Below are positions 34,451-44,382 of a DNA stretch of 64,000 nt, in pieces. Below the pieces are notes generated by a model, which worked only from the letters and a program-made list of their open reading frames with translations, ran no database searches and was not told where the DNA came from. The stretch comes from an uncultured Clostridium sp. GTDB lineage: Bacteria > Bacillota > Clostridia > TANB77 > CAG-508. How positions within the stretch are numbered: position 1 is the stretch's first letter; each line of letters opens with the position of its first letter. Position numbers and translations under genes: made by a program. Where the stretch lies: NCBI GenBank assembly GCA_900553945.1, contig USFR01000008.1, positions 1 to 64,000 on the forward strand, written 5' to 3'.

Positions 34451-35335
34451 TTACATTTTGTCAATAATTTCTTGTAATTTCTTCTTGTCAAATATGTATT
34501 TTTTGTTGCAAAAATGGCATACTGTTTCTATGTTTTCTTCATGTTCAATTAAGTCTTGTAATTCAGCTTTCCCTAAGGAAATTAAACCTTTTTCAAACTT
34601 TTCAAAACTACAATTACACTCGTATACAAGAGATGTGTTTTCTTCTATTTCTTTTATCTTAGAATCCCCTGTTATTATTGTAGCAATTTCCTCTAATTTC
34701 TTGTTTTCTAATAAAATTTTACTTATTGAAGGTACTTTTTGTATATTTTCTTCTAGTTTTGTTACAATTTCGTCTGTAACGTCTGGCATTAAAGAGATTA
34801 GATACCCTCCAGCCTTCTCAACACCGTCTTTATTTACTAAAACTCCTAATGAAATTGCTGATTTTTTCTGTTCAGACTCCACAAAATATCTTGCGAAATC
34901 TTCTGCAATTTCTCCACTTGTTAATGGTACAATTCCAATATATGGTTCTTTCAATCCAATATCTTTTATTATATTTAGGTAACCTGCTTTTCCAACTGCA
35001 CCGCCTACATCTATTTTTCCTTTATCATTTAATGGTAGTTCTACATGAGGATTTTGTATATATGCTCTTACTTTTGGTGTTTTATCTGTTACGGCTATCA
35101 TTGTACCAATTGGTCCATCGCCTTTAATTTGGGCACTTATACTGTCATCGGTATTTTTTAAATCTACTCCCATTAATGTAACTGCTGTTAATAATCTTCC
35201 TAATGCTGCTGTTGTTGTTGGAGTTAAATCATGTATTTCTCTTGCTTTTTCAACTATTTGAGTAGTTTCTGCTACTGTTATTGCAACTTTACCATCATAT
35301 GCTAAGAATTTTTTAATTTTATCTCTATTCTCCAT
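34451..35335 (-). CDS. hslO: redox-regulated chaperone Hsp33
   Basis: Cytosolic holdase activated by oxidation. The C-terminal zinc switch is intact: CNC and CHFC, separated by about 30 residues. The N-terminal domain has AVTLMGVDLKNTDDSISAQIKGDGPIG and the AGGYLISLMP motif. 294 residues, normal. Single gene. Confidence 0.95.
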   Translation of the reverse strand: MENRDKIKKFLAYDGKVAITVAETTQIVEKAREIHDLTPTTTAALGRLLTAVTLMGVDLKNTDDSISAQIKGDGPIGTMIAVTDKTPKVRAYIQNPHVELPLNDKGKIDVGGAVGKAGYLNIIKDIGLKEPYIGIVPLTSGEIAEDFARYFVESEQKKSAISLGVLVNKDGVEKAGGYLISLMPDVTDEIVTKLEENIQKVPSISKILLENKKLEEIATIITGDSKIKEIEENTSLVYECNCSFEKFEKGLISLGKAELQDLIEHEENIETVCHFCNKKYIFDKKKLQEIIDKM

Positions 35336-35410
35336 TTTTATAACCCTCTTTCTTATTGCTTTTCCGAGTTTTTATTATACCTTTTTTTCTTGCTTTTATC
35401 AATGTTTTTT

Positions 35411-35561
35411 AGAACAAAAGCGGACATTAATAACATTGGCACTGATTATAATATTTTCAAGTCCGCGTCTTTGTTCGTGCGCGAAATTTGCAAAGCAAAT
35501 TTCTGTGCATTGTTAATTTTATATAATAAGAAGTTCGAAGAACTTTCTTATTATATAAAAC
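35411..35561. repeat. cluster of three inverted repeats between rpoC and hslO
   Basis: Three hairpins in a row: GAACAAA.GCGGAC with GTCCGC..TTTGTTC (35412-35425 with 35461-35476), GAAATTTGC/GCAAATTTC (about 35483-35503), and a nearly perfect 20-bp palindrome TTTTATATAATAAGAA.GTTC/complement (about 35518-35561). Much of the 268-bp gap (35336-35603) is thus palindromic. It is not the same sequence as the A and B repeats. Confidence 0.65.
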
Positions 35562-35563
35562 AA

Positions 35564-35595
35564 AAAGATGCTATACTTTTTGGTATAGCATCTTT
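35564..35595 (-). terminator. terminator of rpoBC
   Basis: Perfect stem AAAAGATGCTATA/TATAGCATCTTTT just past the rpoC stop; T run in the 3' arm on the minus strand. Confidence 0.85.
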
Positions 35596-35603
35596 TATTT
35601 TTA

Positions 35604-38600
35604 TTATTCTTCATCATCATTTTCTTGTTCCTTAGCTATTTCATCAATTCCATCTGCTTTGTCTAAATCAACTGCTTCTGGTTCTTCTTTTTTTATAAAG
35701 TCTGTATTAATTTTTAAGTTTTTGTATTTCTTTAAACCAGTTCCAGCTGGGATTAATTTACCAATGATAACATTTTCTTTTAATCCTAACAATTCATCTG
35801 TCTTACCTTTGATTGCTGCTTCTGTTAATACTTTAGTTGTCTCTTGGAATGATGCAGCTGATAAGAAACTATCTGTTGCAAGAGATGCTTTTGTGATTCC
35901 AAGTAATACTCTTCTTCCTTTTGCTGGTTTCTTTCCTTCTGCTATAGCTTTTTCGTTTGCTTCTTCGAATTCATACATATCCATTAATGAAGCTGTAAAT
36001 AATCCTGTTTCTCCAGCATCTTCAACTCTTACTTTATTAAGCATTTGTTTTGTTATAACTTCGATGTGTTTATCGTTGATATCAACACCTTGGTTTCTAT
36101 AAACTTTTTGAACTTCAGAAATAATATAGTTGTAAACTCCTTCAGGTCCATTAATTGCAAGTATGTCATTTGGATTTATACTTCCTTCTGTTAATGGAGC
36201 TCCGGCTTTTATTTCATCGCCCTCTTTAACTTTTAGTTTTGAACCAAATGGAATTACGTATGTCTTAGCATCGTCTTTTCCAACTACTGTTACTTCTTTT
36301 CTCTTCTTGTCATCATTTATTGTAACTTTACCATCTATTTCAGTTATTGTAGCTAAACCTTTAGGGTTTCTAGCTTCAAATAACTCTTCAACTCTAGGAA
36401 GACCTTGTGTGATATCTCCTCCAGCTACACCACCAGTATGGAATGTTCTCATTGTAAGCTGTGTACCAGGCTCACCAATTGATTGTGCAGCTATGATTCC
36501 AACAGATTCTCCTATTGCCACTCTTTGTCTTGTTGCTAGTCCCATACCATAGCACTTGCTACAAGCTCCGTATTTACTTCTACATCCAAGAATTGATCTA
36601 ACTTTTACTTTCTTGATTCCGCTATTCATTATCTTCTTAGCTAAGTCATCTGAAATCATTGTGTTAGTATCACATAATAATTCTTTTGTTTCTGGATCAT
36701 ATAAGTCTTCAACTAAATATCTACCAACTAGTCTTTCATCTAGTTTTTCTAGTACTTGGTTTCCATCTCTAATTTCTTCAACTTCAATTCCATCATGAGT
36801 TCCACAATCGTCTTCTCTGATGATTAAGTCTTGTGAAACGTCAACAAGTCTTCTTGTTAAGTATCCAGAATCGGCTGTTCTTAAGGCTGTATCAGCAAGA
36901 CCTTTTCTAGCACCGTGTGATGAAATGAAGTACTCTAATGCATCTAGGCCTTCACGGAAGCAAGATTTGATAGGGATTTCAACGGCTTTACCTGATGTAT
37001 CGGCCATAAGTCCACGCATACCAGCAATTTGTCTTAACTGGTTCATGTTACCTCTGGCTCCTGATTGTGCCATCATGTAAATTGGGTTCAAATCATCGAA
37101 GTTATCTTTCATAGCTTCTGTAACGTCTTTAGTTGCTTTTTCCCAAACTTTGATAACAGCGTCGTATCTTTCTTCGTTTGTTATCAAACCACGTTTGAAT
37201 TGTTTTCTTATATTTTCTACATCTTGATCAGCTTTTGCTAATATTTCTTTCTTAGCTTCTGGTACGGCAACGTCAGCAACAGACACTGTGATAGCACCTT
37301 TTGTTGAGTATTTGTAACCAGTTGCTTTGATATAATCTAGAACTTCAGCTGATTTTGATAAACCATGAACATTTATACATTTTGCAATGATTGTTCCTAA
37401 GTTTTTCTTGATTACTGGGAAGTCAATTTCAAGATCAAATGCTTTTTCTGGATCTGATCTATCTACAAATCCTAAATCTTGTGGGATTCCTTCATTATAG
37501 ATAAGTCTACCAACTGTTGCATCTATTGTCTTTGTTTTGATTTCTCCATCTATTTCTTTGCTCATTCTTACTTTAACTTTGCAGTGTAATCCAACATCTC
37601 CGTTTTGATAAGCCATTAAAGCTTCATCTTTATCAGAGAAGTACATTCCTTCACCTTTTTCACCATCGATTTGAACTGTTAAGTAGTATGCACCAAGGAT
37701 CATATCCTGTGTAGGTACTGTAACTGGTTTACCATCTTGTGGTTTTAATAGGTTATTTACTGAAAGCATTAAGTATCTAGCTTCTGCTTGTGCTTCTGGT
37801 GTTAATGGTACGTGAACAGCCATCTGGTCACCGTCGAAGTCAGCGTTGAAAGCTGTACATACTAATGGGTGTAGTTTGATAGCTCGACCTTCAACTAGTA
37901 CTGGTTCGAATGCTTGAATACCAAGTCTGTGTAGTGTTGGAGCACGGTTTAATAATACAGGGTGATCTTTTATAACATACTCTAATATGTCCCAAACTTC
38001 TGGTCTTAATTTTTCAACCATTCTCTTTGCATTTTTAATGTTGTGTGCAATTCCTCTTCCAACCAATTCTTTCATAACGAATGGTTTGAATAATTCAATT
38101 GCCATTTCTTTAGGAAGTCCGCATTGATAAATTTTCAATTCTGGCCCAACAACAATAACTGAACGTCCAGAATAGTCAACTCTTTTTCCTAATAAGTTTT
38201 GACGGAATCTACCTTGTTTACCTTTTAACATATCTGAAATAGATTTTAATGGTCTGTTTCCAGCACCCGTTACTGGTCTTCCACGTCTTCCGTTATCTAT
38301 TAAGGCATCTACAGATTCTTGTAACATTCTCTTTTCATTTCTTACAATTATTTCTGGAGCACCTAATTCTAATAATCTTTTTAATCTATTATTTCTGTTT
38401 ATTACTCTTCTATATAAGTCGTTTAAGTCTGATGTAGCAAATCTACCACCATCTAATTGAACCATTGGTCTTAATTCAGGTGGAAGTACTGGAACAACAT
38501 TCATAATCATCCATTCTGGTTTGTTTCCAGATAATCTAAAGCTTTCTACTGTATCTAATCTTTTTGCTATTTTAGCTTTCTTTTGTTCAGAAGCTTTTAC

Positions 38601-39188
38601 TAATTCTTTTTTTAGTTTTTCTGATAATTTTTCAATATCTAATTCAGCTAGTAATTTTCTTATGGCTTCAGCACCCATTTCAGCTTTGAATGAACCTCTA
38701 CCATATTTTTCTACTGCATCATGATATTCTTTTTCGTTTATTATTTGGCATTTCAATAGTCCAGATGTTCCTTTATCTGTAACTATGTATGATGCGAAAT
38801 AAATAACTTTTTCTAATTCTCTTGGTGAAATGTCTAATAATAATGCAATTCTACTTGGTATTCCTTTGAAGTACCAAATATGAGCAACTGGTGCAGCAAG
38901 TTCAATGTGTCCCATTCTTTCACGTCTTACTTTTGCTTTAGTTACTTCAACACCGCATCTATCGCAGACAATACCTTTATATCTTACTCTTTTATATTTA
39001 CCACAATGACATTCCCAGTCCTTTGTTGGTCCAAATATTTTTTCACAAAAAAGTCCATCTTTTTCTGGTTTTAAAGTTCTATAGTTTATTGTTTCTGGCT
39101 TTTTAACTTCACCATGAGACCATTCTCTTATTTTCTCATCTGATGCTAAGCCGATTTTAATTTTGTTAAACTTCTCCAATTCTTCCAT
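35604..39188 (-). CDS. rpoC: RNA polymerase subunit beta'
   Basis: Catalytic large subunit, 1194 residues. N-terminal zinc site CHCGKYK and CDRCGVEV; active-site magnesium loop NADFDGDQMAVH; second zinc site around CRSKYGACSKCYG; bridge helix region ARGNMNQLRQIAGMRGLMAD. The C-terminal tail is Asp/Glu-rich. Starts with ATG preceded by GGGGG. Directly downstream of rpoB in the usual order. Confidence 0.98.
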   Translation of the reverse strand: MEELEKFNKIKIGLASDEKIREWSHGEVKKPETINYRTLKPEKDGLFCEKIFGPTKDWECHCGKYKRVRYKGIVCDRCGVEVTKAKVRRERMGHIELAAPVAHIWYFKGIPSRIALLLDISPRELEKVIYFASYIVTDKGTSGLLKCQIINEKEYHDAVEKYGRGSFKAEMGAEAIRKLLAELDIEKLSEKLKKELVKASEQKKAKIAKRLDTVESFRLSGNKPEWMIMNVVPVLPPELRPMVQLDGGRFATSDLNDLYRRVINRNNRLKRLLELGAPEIIVRNEKRMLQESVDALIDNGRRGRPVTGAGNRPLKSISDMLKGKQGRFRQNLLGKRVDYSGRSVIVVGPELKIYQCGLPKEMAIELFKPFVMKELVGRGIAHNIKNAKRMVEKLRPEVWDILEYVIKDHPVLLNRAPTLHRLGIQAFEPVLVEGRAIKLHPLVCTAFNADFDGDQMAVHVPLTPEAQAEARYLMLSVNNLLKPQDGKPVTVPTQDMILGAYYLTVQIDGEKGEGMYFSDKDEALMAYQNGDVGLHCKVKVRMSKEIDGEIKTKTIDATVGRLIYNEGIPQDLGFVDRSDPEKAFDLEIDFPVIKKNLGTIIAKCINVHGLSKSAEVLDYIKATGYKYSTKGAITVSVADVAVPEAKKEILAKADQDVENIRKQFKRGLITNEERYDAVIKVWEKATKDVTEAMKDNFDDLNPIYMMAQSGARGNMNQLRQIAGMRGLMADTSGKAVEIPIKSCFREGLDALEYFISSHGARKGLADTALRTADSGYLTRRLVDVSQDLIIREDDCGTHDGIEVEEIRDGNQVLEKLDERLVGRYLVEDLYDPETKELLCDTNTMISDDLAKKIMNSGIKKVKVRSILGCRSKYGACSKCYGMGLATRQRVAIGESVGIIAAQSIGEPGTQLTMRTFHTGGVAGGDITQGLPRVEELFEARNPKGLATITEIDGKVTINDDKKRKEVTVVGKDDAKTYVIPFGSKLKVKEGDEIKAGAPLTEGSINPNDILAINGPEGVYNYIISEVQKVYRNQGVDINDKHIEVITKQMLNKVRVEDAGETGLFTASLMDMYEFEEANEKAIAEGKKPAKGRRVLLGITKASLATDSFLSAASFQETTKVLTEAAIKGKTDELLGLKENVIIGKLIPAGTGLKKYKNLKINTDFIKKEEPEAVDLDKADGIDEIAKEQENDDEE

Positions 39189-39373
39189 ACTTTTTTTGGT
39201 AGCCCCCTTAATTTATTTTTGCTATCCATTTACTTAATAAAATTTTACACTGCTGTACAATCTAATTTGCTAATTTTATAAGCTTTTGAATAATATTCAA
39301 TTGTTTATATTTTTTGGTGGTTGCCTGGGCGATATTTATATTACCGCCCTTTGCATACAACCTTTATTTTATA

Positions 39374-42300
39374 TTATTCGTCTGTGTCGACATCTCCTAA
39401 TAAAGCATTTGGATCTAAATCATCATCTTCTAATAATGTATCAAATAATCCATCTGTTTCTAAATTGTCCATGTCTACATCGTCATCATCTAAATCGCTA
39501 TCTATTTCATCTTCTGAAACTTCTGTTAAATTTTGTTCATCTAACATTTCTTGTTCCATCATTTGTCTACCTTGTTCTTCTGTAAGCTCTATTCCTTCAT
39601 CAACATGTTCTTTTAATTCTAATTCTTCGTCATCATCAGAATATAATCTTACATCTAATCCTAGTGATTGAAGTTCTTTTACTAGAACTTTAAATGATTC
39701 AGGGATTCCTGGTTCAGGAATATTTTCACCTTTTACAATAGCTTCATAAGTTTTTACTCTACCTACAACATCATCAGATTTTACTGTTAAAATTTCTTGT
39801 AATGTGTAAGCTGCACCGTAAGCTTCAAGTGCCCAAACTTCCATTTCACCAAATCTCTGTCCACCAAATTGAGCTTTACCACCAAGCGGTTGTTGTGTAA
39901 CTAATGAGTATGGTCCAGTTGAACGAGCATGTATTTTATCATCAACTAAGTGGTGAAGTTTTAACATGTACATTACACCAACTGTGATTGGCTTATCAAA
40001 TGGTTCACCAGTTCTACCATCATATAAAACTGTTTTTCCGTTTGACTCTAATCCAGCCATTTTTAAACATTCTTCAATATCTTCTTCTGATGCACCATCA
40101 AATACTGGTGTTGCAACCTTCCAATTTAATAATCTTGCTGCAGCTCCTAAGTGAACTTCAAGCACCTGTCCTAAGTTCATACGAGAAGGTACACCTAATG
40201 GGTTTAACACAACATCAACTGGAGTTCCATCTGGCATGAATGGCATATCTTCTTCTGGTAATATTCTTGAGATAACACCTTTGTTTCCATGACGTCCAGC
40301 CATTTTATCTCCAACAGATATTTTTCTCTTTTGAGCTATGTAAACTCTTATTACTTTATTTACACCAGGTCCTAATTCATCTGAATTGTCTCTAGTGAAT
40401 ACTTTAACATCAACTATTGTTCCAGCTTCTCCATGAGGTACACGTAGAGATGTGTCTCTTACTTCTCTAGCTTTTTCACCAAATATAGCTCTTAATAGTC
40501 TTTCTTCTGCTGTTAGTTCTGTTTCTCCTTTTGGAGTAACTTTTCCAACTAGGATATCTCCTGGTCTTACTTCAGCACCAACTCTGATGATACCATCTTC
40601 ATCAAGATCTTTTAAGCTATCTTCACCAACGTTTGGTATATCTCTTGTGATTTCTTCTGGTCCTAATTTTGTATCACGACATTCGCAGTCATAATCTTCA
40701 ATATGTATAGATGTTAATACATCTTCTTTTACTAATCTTTCATTTAACAAAATAGCATCCTCGTAGTTATAACCTTCCCAAGTTGTAAATGCGATAAGTA
40801 AATTTTTACCAAGAGCCATCTCACCTTTATCTGTAGCAGGTCCATCGGCTATAATGTCTCCTCTTTTTACCGTCTCACCTTTCTTTACAATTGGTCTTTG
40901 GTTTATACATGTAGCACCATTTGTTCTTTTAAATTTACGTAGGTGATATTTCTTTTCTTCACCTTTGTTATTTTTAATTGTGATTTCATCAGCAACAACT
41001 CTTGTTACTTCTCCATCTTCATCAGCAATTACAACAACTCCTGAATCTTTTGCAGCTCTATATTCGATTCCAGTTCCAACTATAGGTGAATCTGTAATCA
41101 TAAGAGGTACGGCCTGACGTTGCATGTTTGCACCCATCAAGGCACGGTTAGCATCATCATGCTCTAAGAAAGGTATCATCGCTGCAGCAACTGAAACTAA
41201 TTGTTTTGGAGATACATCAACATAATCAACTTTTTCTTTTTCAACTTCAATGATTTCATTTAAGTATCTAACTCTGATTCTATCATTTACAAATCTTCCT
41301 TCTTCATCTAATGGTTCAGAAGCTTGAGCTATTATGTGTTCGTCTTCTTCATCAGCTGTCATGTATTCAACTTCATCTGTTACTTTTCCTGTTTCTTTAT
41401 CAACTTTTCTGTATGGTGTTTCAACAAATCCATATTCATTGATAATAGCAAATGTTGTTAATGCAGAAATAAGTCCTATGTTTGGTCCTTCTGGAGACTC
41501 TATTGGACATAATCTACCATAGTGAGTATAGTGAACATCACGTACTTCGAATCCGGCTCTATCTCTTGATAATCCACCAGGTCCTAATGCTGAAATTCTT
41601 CTCTTATGAGTTAATTCAGACAATGGGTTTGATTGATCCATGAATTGAGATAATTGAGAGCTTCCAAAGAATTCTCTTATTGATGATGTTATTGGTTTTG
41701 TATTAATTAATGTTTGTGGTGTTACAACATCTAAGTCTTGAATTGTCATTCTCTCACGAACAACTCTTTCAAGTCTTGTTAAACCAATTCTAAATTGATT
41801 TTGTAATAATTCACCAACACATCTTATACGTCTGTTTCCTAAGTGGTCGATATCATCTATTTTTCCGATTCCATGATCTAAGTTAAATAAATAACTAATT
41901 GATCCTAATATATCTTCAGTTGTAACATGTTTTGGAACTAATTCATCGATTCTATCCTCAATTACTTTTGCTAAATCTTTTTCATCAGTGTTTTCTAAAA
42001 TATTTTTTAGCACTTCATAATTAACAAGTTCTTTGATTTGTTTTGCTTTTACGTTTCTTAAAACTTCTTCGCTAACATAAGCTTTGATATCAACTGTTCC
42101 GTTTCCTATGATTCTAATTTTTTTATCTTCATATTTAACATCTACAACGTTTATTCCTGAATTTTGAATTTCTGTAGCAACATCTTTGGTTATAACTTCG
42201 TCTTTTCCTACAAAAAGTTCACCTGTTTCTGGATTGATTACATCTTCGTATGCAACCATGTTTGTAATTCTTGATGCTAAATTTAATTTTTTATTATATT

Positions 42301-43123
42301 TGTATCTACCAACTCTAGCTAAGTCATATCTTCTATCGTCGAAGAATAATCCATTAAATAAGTTTCTTGCAGCATCAACTGTTGGCAATTCTCCTGGTCT
42401 TAGTTTTTTATATATTTCTATTAAAGCATCTTCTTGTGTTTTTATTGGGTCTTTTGCAATTGTTGCTATTAACTTGTCTTCTTCCCCGAAGAAGTCTATC
42501 ATTTGGTCATCTGTTAATAAACCAATTGCTCTTAATAATGATGTTACTGGTAATTTCCTTGTTCTATCAATTCTTACCCAGAACACATCATTGCTATCTG
42601 TTTCATACTCTAGCCATGCACCTCTTATTGGCATAACTGTTGATGTATAGATTTTTTTACCTGTTTTGTCATATGCTGAATCATAATAGCATCCTGGTGA
42701 ACGAACTAACTGACTTACAACAACTCTCTCTGCACCATTAATAACAAATGTTGCACTGTCTGTCATAAGTGGGAAATCACCTAAGTAGATTTCTTGTTCT
42801 TTAATTTCACCTGTTTCTCTGTTTATAAGTCTTACTTTAACATGTAATCTTGTTGAATATGTCGCATCTCTTTCTTTTGCTTCTTCTAATGTGTATTTTG
42901 TTTTTTCTTCCATGTAGTAATCGAAGAATTCTAAGACTAAGTTTCCTGAATAGTCGATTATAGGTGAAATATCTTTTAATACTTCTCCTAAACCTTCTTT
43001 TACGAACCAGTCATAAGAATCTTTTTGAACCTTTATAAGATTAGGGATCTCTATACTATCGCCAATCTTAGAGAAGGTTTTTCTTGTACATTTTTCGTGC
43101 TTAACATCTTTAACTTTAACCAA
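39374..43123 (-). CDS. rpoB: RNA polymerase subunit beta
   Basis: Catalytic subunit, 1249 residues. The rifampicin-pocket segment reads FGSSQLSQFMDQSNPLSELT and HKRRISALGPGGLSRDRAG, with the standard residues. KMAGRHGNKGV and the C-terminal clamp (GGKAQFGGQRFGEMEVWALEAYGA) are clear. The C-terminus ends in a long acidic tail. TTG start with AGGGGTGA seven bases upstream. The rplJL genes that often precede rpoB are not here; instead a 200-nt leader and rpsT lie upstream. Confidence 0.98.
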   Translation of the reverse strand: MVKVKDVKHEKCTRKTFSKIGDSIEIPNLIKVQKDSYDWFVKEGLGEVLKDISPIIDYSGNLVLEFFDYYMEEKTKYTLEEAKERDATYSTRLHVKVRLINRETGEIKEQEIYLGDFPLMTDSATFVINGAERVVVSQLVRSPGCYYDSAYDKTGKKIYTSTVMPIRGAWLEYETDSNDVFWVRIDRTRKLPVTSLLRAIGLLTDDQMIDFFGEEDKLIATIAKDPIKTQEDALIEIYKKLRPGELPTVDAARNLFNGLFFDDRRYDLARVGRYKYNKKLNLASRITNMVAYEDVINPETGELFVGKDEVITKDVATEIQNSGINVVDVKYEDKKIRIIGNGTVDIKAYVSEEVLRNVKAKQIKELVNYEVLKNILENTDEKDLAKVIEDRIDELVPKHVTTEDILGSISYLFNLDHGIGKIDDIDHLGNRRIRCVGELLQNQFRIGLTRLERVVRERMTIQDLDVVTPQTLINTKPITSSIREFFGSSQLSQFMDQSNPLSELTHKRRISALGPGGLSRDRAGFEVRDVHYTHYGRLCPIESPEGPNIGLISALTTFAIINEYGFVETPYRKVDKETGKVTDEVEYMTADEEDEHIIAQASEPLDEEGRFVNDRIRVRYLNEIIEVEKEKVDYVDVSPKQLVSVAAAMIPFLEHDDANRALMGANMQRQAVPLMITDSPIVGTGIEYRAAKDSGVVVIADEDGEVTRVVADEITIKNNKGEEKKYHLRKFKRTNGATCINQRPIVKKGETVKRGDIIADGPATDKGEMALGKNLLIAFTTWEGYNYEDAILLNERLVKEDVLTSIHIEDYDCECRDTKLGPEEITRDIPNVGEDSLKDLDEDGIIRVGAEVRPGDILVGKVTPKGETELTAEERLLRAIFGEKAREVRDTSLRVPHGEAGTIVDVKVFTRDNSDELGPGVNKVIRVYIAQKRKISVGDKMAGRHGNKGVISRILPEEDMPFMPDGTPVDVVLNPLGVPSRMNLGQVLEVHLGAAARLLNWKVATPVFDGASEEDIEECLKMAGLESNGKTVLYDGRTGEPFDKPITVGVMYMLKLHHLVDDKIHARSTGPYSLVTQQPLGGKAQFGGQRFGEMEVWALEAYGAAYTLQEILTVKSDDVVGRVKTYEAIVKGENIPEPGIPESFKVLVKELQSLGLDVRLYSDDDEELELKEHVDEGIELTEEQGRQMMEQEMLDEQNLTEVSEDEIDSDLDDDDVDMDNLETDGLFDTLLEDDDLDPNALLGDVDTDE

Positions 43124-43326
43124 AAAAAATCACCCCTATTTTCCGTTTGTGGTTAAAACAAACTTTTTTAAAATTAAAGCAGGTATGTGATATATCCTTA
43201 AGAAAGTCCCTCTTAAACAACAGGTTGTTATTTTCAAAAAATGTTCCCTGCTAAAAAACATCTTTAGAAAAATAGTGCCACTGAAATTTAATTCCTCTTT
43301 CTTTATATATTAAAATTGTCCTAATA

Positions 43327-43356
43327 AGTATATCATAGATTTCCGTAAGCAGTCAA
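43327..43356 (-). promoter_or_regulatory. promoter and long leader of rpoBC
   Basis: Minus strand TTGACT (43356-43351), 18 nt, TATACT (43332-43327). Transcription would leave a leader of about 195 nt (43124-43320) before the rpoB TTG. The leader contains a hairpin GTTTG/CAAAC near 43145-43164 and may regulate rpoB, but I see no known motif. Confidence 0.65.
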
Positions 43357-43450
43357 GGTTTATTAATACATTTTTTATAGTTTTTAATCCTACTATTTTT
43401 TCTATTCTTTTCACCTCTTCTCTCTTTTGTAAAAAAGTTAATAAAAGCAC

Positions 43451-43479
43451 TTGCGTTTTGCATATTCTTGTGTTAGAAT
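43451..43479 (+). promoter_or_regulatory. promoter of rpsT
   Basis: TTGCGT (43451-43456), 17 nt, TAGAAT (43474-43479), 48 nt before the start codon. Confidence 0.75.
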
Positions 43480-43527
43480 ATTAAAAGTAAAATTTACTTA
43501 TTTAGCTAAGAGGAGGTGCAAATAGAT

Positions 43528-43791
43528 ATGCCAAACATTAAATCAGCTATAAAAAGAGTTAGTGTTATCGAAAAGAAAACTTTACAAAATAATATGATTA
43601 AAACAGGATACAGAACAGCTGTTAAAAAGTTTGAAGCATCTGTAGAAGCAGGAAACAAAGAAGAAGCTACAGCTAATTTCAAAGTTGCTGTTAAAAAAAT
43701 AGATCAAGCTTGTACAAAAGGTGTTATCAAGAAAAATACAGCTTCAAGAAAAAAATCTAATTTAGCAAAAAAATTAAATGAAATGAAATAA
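43528..43791 (+). CDS. rpsT: 30S ribosomal protein S20
   Basis: S20 of the small subunit: MPNIKSAIKRVSVIEKKTLQN at the start and KNTASRKKSNLAKKLNEM at the end. 87 residues. The start is ATG 43528, with GAGGAGGTG just upstream; a GTG 12 bases earlier is part of that site. Monocistronic, divergent from rpoB. Confidence 0.97.
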   Translation: MPNIKSAIKRVSVIEKKTLQNNMIKTGYRTAVKKFEASVEAGNKEEATANFKVAVKKIDQACTKGVIKKNTASRKKSNLAKKLNEMK

Positions 43792-43820
43792 AAAAAGATA
43801 GAGCGAATCTATCTTTTTTT
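43789..43820 (+). terminator. terminator of rpsT
   Basis: Stem AAAAAAGATAGA/TCTATCTTTTTT with loop GCGAA and trailing T run directly after the rpsT stop. Confidence 0.92.
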
Positions 43821-43830
43821 ATTATAGCCG

Positions 43831-43951
43831 GAATCATATATTTCATTTTTAAATGATGCACAGTTTGAAAGTTTTTACCTAGCCAACTAAACGAAGTTTG
43901 ATGGGTGGTAACATCTTTTAGCAAGGAATTCAAAAAAGAAATATATGATTC
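43831..43951 (+). repeat. fold-back repeat, subfamily B, copy 2
   Basis: A 121-bp element with outer arms 43831-43850 and 43932-43951 complementary at 19 of 20 positions. The core (about 43856-43930) matches the minus strand of 6330-6425 closely: GTTTGAAAGTTTTTACCTAG is shared exactly. The internal hairpin is AAACG..GTTT-like, so the loop differs but stays paired. The arms have a different sequence from those of copy 1. Confidence 0.8.
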
Positions 43952-43964
43952 ATTTTTTTTAATT

Positions 43965-44216
43965 TTATTTATGCATTTCTTCTTTTACAATCCATAAACC
44001 GCAACTGCAAACTATTACGGAAATAACACCTATTATCCCTATTTTAAAAACTTGTATTCCAATTTTATATAATTCAGCTGATATGTACAATTTATAATGA
44101 ACAAATAGTATAGCTATTCCCAATAGACATATTAAGAAAAATATCCACTGTCCTATATCAATTAATTTTATTATCTTTTTATCCATTTTTTTTATCTTTT
44201 TTATTATATTTTGCAT
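43965..44216 (-). CDS. small membrane protein with two hydrophobic segments
   Basis: Not recognised. About 83 residues from ATG 44216 (AAAGGAAG upstream); a longer frame to 44276 has no site. A Lys-rich start (MQNIIKKIKKMDKKI) precedes two membrane segments (WIFFLICLLGIAILFVHYKL; IGIIGVISVIVCSCGLWIV). Divergent from the 186-aa gene. Confidence 0.6.
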   Translation of the reverse strand: MQNIIKKIKKMDKKIIKLIDIGQWIFFLICLLGIAILFVHYKLYISAELYKIGIQVFKIGIIGVISVIVCSCGLWIVKEEMHK

Positions 44217-44316
44217 CTTTATACTTCCTTTCCGTTCCATCTTATAAACTAATATTAACAAATTTATTCTCTTCATTCAATTGTACTTTTTCCCACTTTT
44301 TCCTATTTATAGGTAC

Positions 44317-44345
44317 TTGTTTTTTTTCTTTGCTTAAGTTATAAT
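44317..44345 (+). promoter_or_regulatory. promoter of the 186-aa gene and its export-protein partner
   Basis: TTGTTT (44317-44322), 17 nt, TATAAT (44340-44345). Confidence 0.75.
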
Positions 44346-44382
44346 TTTTCAAGTATTATTAAGAAATTTTTTGAGGAGTTTT

